DNA of 10,545 nt from CAMCVE01 sp039920645 (GTDB lineage: Bacteria; Bdellovibrionota; UBA2428). The notes beneath the pieces are model-generated. The model was not told where the DNA came from. It did not search any database and saw only the letters and a list, made by a program, of their open reading frames with translations. The stretch covers positions 1 to 10,545 of the forward strand of contig JBDSDI010000194.1 of the NCBI GenBank assembly GCA_039920645.1, written 5' to 3'. A program made the position numbers and the translations under genes. Of the stretch, positions 5,663 to 10,545 are shown in pieces (position 1 is the stretch's first letter; each line of letters opens with the position of its first letter).

Positions 5663-6709
5663 GAGACGCTTCTCCAAGAGGACCAAAATAGCGGCTTCGT
5701 CTTTTTTCAGCGATGAGAACTTTTGGGAGACCATATCCGTCGCCTTCTTCTCGAAAATTTCCGCAAGACTGCCGTCCATGTGCGACTCGATCACGGCCGG
5801 GTGCACGTAGCATTTGCGGCAGATGGCTTTCGTGTTGCCGAGTTTTTTGGAGACGGACTCGATCGCTTTGAGGACCTGCTTCTTGGCTTCAGTCTGCGAG
5901 CTGAAACTGCGATATTCCTGCAGCGCTTTGGCCGCGAGGAGCGTTCCGGCCCAGGTGCGAAAGTCTTTGGCGGTGAAGGCGTGTCCGGTCACTTCTCGAA
6001 GATAGGCGTTGATATGTTCGGACTTCACGTCGTGGCGTTTTCCGGTCGCGTCGATGTACTCGAAGACTTCGTAGCCCGGGAGTTCTTGGCAACGTCTCAC
6101 GATCGTGGCGAGGCGCGCGTCTTCGAGGTCGAGTTCGTGCTTCACGCCGCTCTTGCCGCGGAACTTGAAGATCATGTGCGTCCCTTTCACAGTGACGTGG
6201 CTGTCGCGCAGGGTGGTGAGACCGTAGGATTTGTTTTTGCGCGCATATTCGTCGTTGCCGACGCGGATCAGTGTTTTCTCGAGAAGCTTCACCATGGCCG
6301 CGAGGACCTTTTCGCGCGGCAGTCCTTTAAGCCGCAGGTGCCGGTCCGTGACTTTGCGAAGTGTGGGCATCGATTTGGCGAAATCGATCATACGTTCGTA
6401 CTTGTGGGAATCGCGAAGCTGGGTCCAGGACTCGTGGTAGCGATACTGCTTGCGTCCGCGCGCATCCCAGCCCACGGCCTGAATGTGGCCGCGAGGATTG
6501 GGGCAAAACCACACATCGCTGTACGCCGGGGGCATCGCAAGTTTCTGCAAACGCTTCACGATCTTTGGGTTCTTGATGCGCTTCCCACGCGTGTCGAAGT
6601 AGGCGAAGCCTTTGCCGAAACGCTGGCGCGAGAGCCCGGGCTTGGAATCGTCGATGTAGTGGAGCGAATGGGTTTGGAGTTCGGCATCGAGTGCGGGTGA
6701 CGTCGTCAT
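5624..6709 (-). CDS. Bacterial DNA topoisomerase IB (poxvirus-like)
   Basis: Type IB topoisomerase that relaxes supercoils through a 3'-phosphotyrosyl intermediate. The 361 residues match the bacterial poxvirus-like family. The N-terminal DNA-binding domain (about 17-95) carries YIDDSKPGLSRQRFGKGFAY and VWFCPNPRGHIQAVGWDARG. In the catalytic domain all five active-site positions can be aligned with the vaccinia enzyme: R149 (RVGNDEY), K186 (KFRGKSG), R251 (KDFRTWAG), N292 (LGNTKAICRK, where vaccinia has His and Deinococcus has Asn) and nucleophile Y301 (CYVHPAVIE). About 50 charged residues follow the tyrosine domain. The ATG at 6709 has CGGAG five nt upstream. It lies 41 nt downstream of the regulator gene, so read-through from that operon is possible. 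Such enzymes are patchily distributed in bacteria and are often spread by transfer, but nothing in the sequence here marks the gene as foreign. Confidence 0.95.
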   Translation of the reverse strand: MTTSPALDAELQTHSLHYIDDSKPGLSRQRFGKGFAYFDTRGKRIKNPKIVKRLQKLAMPPAYSDVWFCPNPRGHIQAVGWDARGRKQYRYHESWTQLRDSHKYERMIDFAKSMPTLRKVTDRHLRLKGLPREKVLAAMVKLLEKTLIRVGNDEYARKNKSYGLTTLRDSHVTVKGTHMIFKFRGKSGVKHELDLEDARLATIVRRCQELPGYEVFEYIDATGKRHDVKSEHINAYLREVTGHAFTAKDFRTWAGTLLAAKALQEYRSFSSQTEAKKQVLKAIESVSKKLGNTKAICRKCYVHPAVIESHMDGSLAEIFEKKATDMVSQKFSSLKKDEAAILVLLEKRLKKDGASQKTSRR

Positions 6710-6750
6710 GACAACTCCGAGTGCAATCGCGATGCCAGGCGGTCCTGTAC

Positions 6751-8094
6751 CTATGTTTTAGGCTCGGCTCCGAGGACCCGGTAAAGGGTCCGCTCGCTGA
6801 TGCCGAGAAGACTTGCGGCAAGTTTCCGGCGTCCGCCCGAGATGGCCAGTGCCTGCTCGATCGCCATGCGCTCAATCGTCGCGAGATCGGCCATTGGGGC
6901 GAGCGCTGGAGTCATGCCGAGAGCCTCGACCTTCTTGCGGAAGGCCTCGGGCAGAAGCTGCGCGCCCAAAAGACCCTCGCGCAAATCTTCGCGCGGCGCT
7001 AGGACGAGCGTACTTTCGAGAACGTTTTCGAGTTCGCGGATATTGCCGGGCCACTCATAAGCCCAGAGGAGCGAAAGGGCTTCGTGCGTGAGTCGAACGG
7101 GAGGCAGATGGTTTTTCTCCGCGAGCGAGTCGAGAAGATTGGGAATGATCCACAGGAGATCTTGCTTGCGCTCGCGCAGCGAAGGAACGTGAATCTCGAT
7201 GACTTTTAAGCGATAGAGCAGGTCCTCGCGGAACTGACCTGCTTCGATCATCGCCACAAGATTCTTGTTCGTGGCGGAGACGATACGGGTGTCGACGTTG
7301 ATCTCTTTGTTCGAGCCAAGTTTGTAGAAACGGCGCTCCTGGATGAGTTGCAAGAGCTTGGCTTGCAGCGCGAAGCTCATGTCGCCGATCTCGTCCAAAA
7401 GAAGCGTGCCTTTGTGGGCCGCCTGCACTTTGCCCTCGCGGCTTGCGTTCGCGCCAGTGAAGGCTCCGCGCTCTACGCCGAAGAGTTCGCTTTCTAAAAG
7501 GTCGGCAGGAATCGCGGCGCAGTTCAGTCCGACGAAGGCCTGATCGCGACGCTGCGACCATTCGTGCAGAAGTTTAGCGAGGTAGGATTTTCCGCTGCCG
7601 CTCTCTCCGGTGAAAAGCACGTGCGCTTCGGACTGCGCCGCGCGACGAAGGGTCTCCATGAGTTTCGCGTAGGGGGGCGATAGCTGCGCTAAAACTGACG
7701 TCGAGGGGCCCGTCGTGGCATGGGACTTGTGAGGCGCGTTCTCGAGTAAGCGCGAAACGTTTTCCTTGAGGGTCTTGAGCTTCACGGGTTTGGTGAGAAC
7801 GTCGAAAGCGCCGGCGCGCATCGCTTCGACAGTCGCTTCGATGGTGCCGAAGGCCGTGATGAGGAGGCGTTGAACATCGGGACGAAGTTTGCGCGACATC
7901 TGCAGAAGTTCGAGTCCGTTGACCGAACCCGGCATCTTCATGTCGGTGATCAGCAGTTGGACTTCGGGGCGATCGCGTAGGATTTGCAGGGCGGCTTCGC
8001 CGTTCTCCGCTTCGAGGCAGCTCCATCCTTCGCGATTGAGGACTTGGATCAGACTGAGGCGATTTTCGAGTTCGTCATCTACGACCAGGATCAT
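6751..8094 (-). CDS. NtrC-family sigma-54-dependent response regulator
   Basis: DNA-binding response regulator that, when phosphorylated, activates sigma-54 RNA polymerase. The 447 residues have all three domains. The receiver (1-115) carries D6-D7, phosphoacceptor D51 (LLITDMKMPG), T80 and K102 (LTKPV). The AAA+ domain (about 135-365) has Walker A GESGSGKS (163-170), the sigma-54 contact loop GAFTGA (210-215), Walker B LLLDEIGD (231-238), and the FREDLLYRL and WPGNIRELENV motifs. A Fis-type helix-turn-helix (about 404-441) ends in ASLLGISERTLYRVL. The residue three before K102, normally the aromatic switch, is Val99. The ATG at 8094 overlaps the kinase TGA (ATGA) and has AAGGAG eight nt upstream, so the two proteins form a cognate pair. 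No sigma-54 (-24/-12) site was found in the window, so its target genes are not evident here. Confidence 0.96.
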   Translation of the reverse strand: MILVVDDELENRLSLIQVLNREGWSCLEAENGEAALQILRDRPEVQLLITDMKMPGSVNGLELLQMSRKLRPDVQRLLITAFGTIEATVEAMRAGAFDVLTKPVKLKTLKENVSRLLENAPHKSHATTGPSTSVLAQLSPPYAKLMETLRRAAQSEAHVLFTGESGSGKSYLAKLLHEWSQRRDQAFVGLNCAAIPADLLESELFGVERGAFTGANASREGKVQAAHKGTLLLDEIGDMSFALQAKLLQLIQERRFYKLGSNKEINVDTRIVSATNKNLVAMIEAGQFREDLLYRLKVIEIHVPSLRERKQDLLWIIPNLLDSLAEKNHLPPVRLTHEALSLLWAYEWPGNIRELENVLESTLVLAPREDLREGLLGAQLLPEAFRKKVEALGMTPALAPMADLATIERMAIEQALAISGGRRKLAASLLGISERTLYRVLGAEPKT

Positions 8095-9719
8095 AGGTTC
8101 TGCTCCTTGGGCTCAAGGTCGCTAGCGGCGGCCACGAGTCGCGTATCGGGTTCGAGGCACCAACAGGTCACAAAAGGAGTCGGGCCCGTCTCGAGGGTCA
8201 TGCGTATCGAATAAGCTTCCAGCATCTTCTGGGTGGTGACAAGTCCCAGTCCGGAACCAGAAGGCTTGCTCGTGCGAAACATCTGGAAAGGACTGAGTTT
8301 AAAATCTTCCGAAAATCCGCAACCGTTGTCCAGGACACGGAGTTTCCAATCGCCGGCGTCCGTAGCCTGGAGTTCGACGCGAATCTTTTTCACACGTTCG
8401 TCGCCGACCTCGTCGAGAGATTGTTCGGAATTTTTTAGCAGGTTGACCAATGCGGATTTCATCACGCTCTTGGGTGCGGGAAGGGCGAAGTTTTCGACAG
8501 AAGAGGTTTCGAAGATAATCTTTTTTTCGGCTAAGGGCGCCGCGTGAAATTCGTGCAGCTCGTCGAAGAGCTGTGGAACGTCCGACTCGCCCTGTTCCCT
8601 CAGTAGGATGGGCATCTGTCCGCGTAAGCCGCCGCGGGTTTGGCTGAGGTGGCTTTCGGTGAGCGCATCGAGACGATCGATTTCGTCGAGCACGCGGTCC
8701 AGAATCTTGCGGTCCTCTCCGCGTAGATCTTCCCGCAGAAGTTCGAGTTTGAGGCTCATGCTGTTGAGCGGATTTTTGATTTCGTGCGCGAGTTGAGCCG
8801 CCATTTCGCTCATCGAGGCGAGGCGCTCTTTGCGTACGAGCTCCTCGATGAGTTTCTCGTTGTGGCGCAGCAGGTGCGAGATCGCCGCGAAGAGGGTGGA
8901 GAGTGAGCGGTCCGAATCTTGAAGTTTGGCTTCGCGCTCGACGAGTTCTTGCTTTTGTTTTGCAGAGGCAAGGACATGCTCGCGCAGAATCTCCGACAGT
9001 TCGAGAATTTCCCGAGGCGGCGATGCGAGCCCGCGTCCAATAAAAGAAGGGAAGGGCTGGGAACGGTTCGCGGAGTCTTCCTTAAGATAGAGACGAAGCT
9101 TCGTAAGCGGCTCCATCCAGGCCCAGACGAGAAATGCGAAGACGGTCGAGGCCACGAAAGCCAGCGAGAGCGCGAGTGCCCAGTAGGTCATATTTCGCTC
9201 GGAAGATTCCGTGACGAGAATAAGCTGCATGCTCAATTCGCGGTCGACGGCTCGCTGAAGAATATGCGTCTTGGCGCGCAGATCGACGAGCGACTGGGTC
9301 GCGTCGTCGAAACTTTGGAAGGCGGGGACGCGTTGCTGGTACGCGCGCGCGGTCAGGGCCCAGGGCTGGAAGAGCTGAGAGAGCGTTTGAGGAAACAGCG
9401 GACTCGCGTGAAGGTTCAGTAAAGACTGAACCGAAGGGCTGAGGCGGAGCAACGTGCGTTGTTGGGGTTCTAGATCGCGATGGGCGGTTTCGAAACTCGA
9501 GAGGAGAGAGAGTTCGTGGACCTGCAGATCGATCTCGCGTTTCGCGTTTTCGATAAGACGCCCCGCAGGAAGAAGGACTTCACGGATTCTTGTCGATGCT
9601 TGGGTGAGGTCATCTTGGGAGCGGGACATTAAATAGAAGCCGCCACTCGAAAAAAAAAGCAGCAATATCAAAAAGATAGCCGTTCTTTGGCGCAGACTCC
9701 CCTTTAATCGTGCGTCCAT
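8091..9719 (-). CDS. Membrane sensor histidine kinase, partner of the NtrC-type regulator
   Basis: Probable 542-residue autophosphorylating kinase of the NtrB/AtoS/ZraS style. TM1 is at about 13-30, an extracytoplasmic helical sensor region of about 145 residues follows, and TM2 is at about 178-201. No clear HAMP domain is seen; instead a long charged helix (about 236-300) connects to the kinase core. The H-box is MAAQLAHEIKNPLNSM with phosphoacceptor H312. The ATPase domain has the N-box LVNLLKNSEQSLDE (N430), G1 DNGCGF (464-469) and G2 SGSGLGL (487-493). An upstream in-frame ATG would give 670 residues, but ATG 9719 is preferred: GGAGGG lies 9 nt upstream, the first residues lead straight into TM1, and the extension would run antisense through the divergent secreted-protein gene. 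The signal sensed is unknown. Its stop overlaps the regulator start. Confidence 0.94.
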   Translation of the reverse strand: MDARLKGSLRQRTAIFLILLLFFSSGGFYLMSRSQDDLTQASTRIREVLLPAGRLIENAKREIDLQVHELSLLSSFETAHRDLEPQQRTLLRLSPSVQSLLNLHASPLFPQTLSQLFQPWALTARAYQQRVPAFQSFDDATQSLVDLRAKTHILQRAVDRELSMQLILVTESSERNMTYWALALSLAFVASTVFAFLVWAWMEPLTKLRLYLKEDSANRSQPFPSFIGRGLASPPREILELSEILREHVLASAKQKQELVEREAKLQDSDRSLSTLFAAISHLLRHNEKLIEELVRKERLASMSEMAAQLAHEIKNPLNSMSLKLELLREDLRGEDRKILDRVLDEIDRLDALTESHLSQTRGGLRGQMPILLREQGESDVPQLFDELHEFHAAPLAEKKIIFETSSVENFALPAPKSVMKSALVNLLKNSEQSLDEVGDERVKKIRVELQATDAGDWKLRVLDNGCGFSEDFKLSPFQMFRTSKPSGSGLGLVTTQKMLEAYSIRMTLETGPTPFVTCWCLEPDTRLVAAASDLEPKEQNL

Positions 9720-9728
9720 TCGGGTCGG

Positions 9729-9734
9729 CCCTCC
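9729..9734 (-). promoter_or_regulatory. Ribosome binding site that fixes the kinase start
   Basis: GGAGGG on the minus strand (9734-9729) lies 9 nt before the ATG at 9719. It is the only good Shine-Dalgarno match near the 5' end of the kinase reading frame and argues against the upstream in-frame starts. Confidence 0.65.
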
Positions 9735-9740
9735 ATGCCT

Positions 9741-9754
9741 TAAACTCAAGTTTA
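9741..9754. repeat. Inverted repeat in the divergent promoter region
   Basis: TAAACT-CA-AGTTTA is a perfect 6-nt inverted repeat with a 2-nt centre. It lies between the kinase gene and the divergent secreted-protein gene, and its right arm overlaps the putative -35 box at 9751-9756. An operator is possible, but a 14-nt AT-rich palindrome can occur by chance. Nearby, ACACTG occurs twice in tandem (9777-9782 and 9784-9789). Confidence 0.4.
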
Positions 9755-9781
9755 CAGGATTTTTCGTCGATAGGTTACACT
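9751..9781 (+). promoter_or_regulatory. Possible sigma-70-type promoter of the secreted-protein gene
   Basis: TTTACA (9751-9756) matches five of six bases of the -35 consensus. TTACAC or TACACT (9775-9781) is a weak -10, with an 18-19 nt spacer, slightly longer than ideal. Transcription would begin about 10-15 nt before the ATG at 9801. No equally good promoter was found on the minus strand for the kinase. Confidence 0.35.
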
Positions 9782-9800
9782 GAACACTGGGGAGAGGTTT

Positions 9801-10545
9801 ATGATGCCACGTTTCTTCGCTTTGAATAGGCTTGCTCGGCACGGCGCAATCGCGCTGATGGTGCTTGGGGCGGCTCGCGGAAGCTATGCAGGAGGCGATA
9901 AGGATTACGGAAATCCTGTCACGCCCCCTGACACCGGTAATAACGGTGGAGGCAATCGTGGAAATCACGGTGGTGGTGGCCGAGGCTCGTTGGATGACAA
10001 CGAAGTTGATCACGCGGCGATCATCGGCCAGTGCGGTTGGACGGGGCGCTTGCCTCGCAGCTCTCCTTTCGATAACAGCGGTTCTCTCGTGCTTGCATGG
10101 CAAGACGGTTATCTCGACGTTTCGAAATTCGAATGGAGCCGCTCTTTCGCGAACTCCGGATATAAAAACTCCATGTGCGAAATGTTCCTTCTCGAACAGC
10201 TTCGCAGAGACAACAATGGTCTCGCGAGATTCCGTGACCGTTGCGAAAGCATTCGCGACGATCTCCTCGAGGAAATGAACGGCGAAGAAAGCGGTTCTTC
10301 GAACGTCGGTAACTTTTCCGCGTCACAAGCCTTCTTCGGTTCCTCGGGATCTTCCGGCGGTGGCGGCAGTGACTCGGGTTCGGCCTGCGCCGACTCGGAC
10401 GTCCTCAGCGGCAACGAACGTTTCGCGTGTCGTGTGCTCGCTCTGCGCGACATTGAATCCAGCCCTAATTCACTTAAGGACTACGCCAAAAAAATCATGT
10501 CGGACTGTAAGAAAGCCGGCGCGGACATGCGTCGACGCATGAGCC
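9801..10545 (+). CDS. Sec-exported Gly/Ser-rich cysteine-containing protein, unknown function (C-terminus cut)
   Basis: This reading frame stays open for 248 codons to the right edge, and I do not recognise it. It starts with two adjacent ATGs; GGAGAGG (9791-9797) favours either, with slightly better spacing for the second at 9804. A signal peptide is evident: basic RFFALNRLARH, hydrophobic core AIALMVLGAA, and a likely cleavage after SYA (residue 30), with no lipobox cysteine. The mature protein begins with a flexible Gly/Asn/Pro linker (about 31-62), followed by a charged domain of about 105 residues. A Gly/Ser stretch (about 163-195) leads to a second charged segment that ends in basic residues. 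Six cysteines (78, 126, 148, 196, 210, 236) suggest disulfides formed outside the cytoplasm. It is the only plus-strand gene here, divergent from the kinase. Codon positions read cleanly throughout, supporting a real gene. Confidence 0.8.
   Translation, partial: MMPRFFALNRLARHGAIALMVLGAARGSYAGGDKDYGNPVTPPDTGNNGGGNRGNHGGGGRGSLDDNEVDHAAIIGQCGWTGRLPRSSPFDNSGSLVLAWQDGYLDVSKFEWSRSFANSGYKNSMCEMFLLEQLRRDNNGLARFRDRCESIRDDLLEEMNGEESGSSNVGNFSASQAFFGSSGSSGGGGSDSGSACADSDVLSGNERFACRVLALRDIESSPNSLKDYAKKIMSDCKKAGADMRRRMS

Noticed and set aside
5723..6700. Long plus-strand open frame (325 codons) opposite the topoisomerase gene
   Set aside because: It mirrors the topoisomerase IB codons, which carry all active-site residues; its translation is low-complexity with no domain.
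9720..10103. Upstream extension of the kinase reading frame (128 more codons, giving 670 residues)
   Set aside because: It lacks a signal, a family match and a ribosome binding site, runs antisense through the secreted-protein gene and the divergent promoter region, and the start at 9719 has GGAGGG at good spacing right before TM1.
10021..10453. Minus-strand open frames opposite the right-edge secreted-protein gene
   Set aside because: The plus-strand frame has a signal peptide, a ribosome binding site and stays open for 248 codons; the minus-strand frames are Arg/Ser-rich shadows.
1..10545. tRNA or rRNA genes, CRISPR arrays, insertion sequences, phage or toxin-antitoxin genes
   Set aside because: No regularly spaced repeats, transposase or integrase motifs, cloverleaf-like segments or rRNA signatures were seen; almost all sequence is accounted for by the listed genes.

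Overview
The window is a dense stretch of a Gram-negative chromosome of moderately high GC content, with ten genes on the minus strand and one, cut by the right edge, on the plus strand. The lineage is inferred, not proven. RNase Y paired with YmdB is common in Firmicutes, spirochaetes and delta-proteobacterial or Bdellovibrionota-type bacteria, while the zapA - gap - 5-formyl-THF cyclo-ligase order is a proteobacterial hallmark. With an NtrC-type two-component pair, a bacterial topoisomerase IB and Sec-exported proteins of unknown function, a Bdellovibrionota or delta-proteobacterial relative fits best.

Reading the minus strand from right to left (transcription order): (1) a membrane sensor histidine kinase (9719-8091) and an NtrC-family sigma-54 activator (8094-6751) that overlap by 4 nt; (2) a poxvirus-like DNA topoisomerase IB (6709-5624); (3) a small Sec-exported protein of unknown function (5559-5011), followed by a strong hairpin; (4) a housekeeping block: ftsY (4916-3786, GTG start, N-terminal membrane helix), zapA (3759-3418), a 147-nt structured gap, fthC (3270-2608), rny (2611-1037), ymdB (1024-224, GTG start) and the 5' end of tyrS (227-1). 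Three junctions in the window are ATGA overlaps (kinase/regulator, fthC/rny, ymdB/tyrS), suggesting translational coupling. No gap exceeds 150 nt.

On the plus strand, a divergent 81-nt region (9720-9800) separates the kinase from a secreted Gly/Ser-rich, cysteine-containing protein (9801 to the edge). That region holds a possible promoter overlapping an inverted repeat.

Functionally the block combines membrane protein targeting (FtsY), division (ZapA), one-carbon metabolism (FthC), mRNA decay (RNase Y with its usual neighbour YmdB) and translation (TyrS). No clear new defence or mobile system is visible: no tRNA, CRISPR array, transposase or phage gene was seen. The items most worth a second look are the zapA-fthC gap, which is the classic location of 6S RNA, the terminator-like hairpin across the topoisomerase stop codon, the divergent control region, and the two exported proteins of unknown function.
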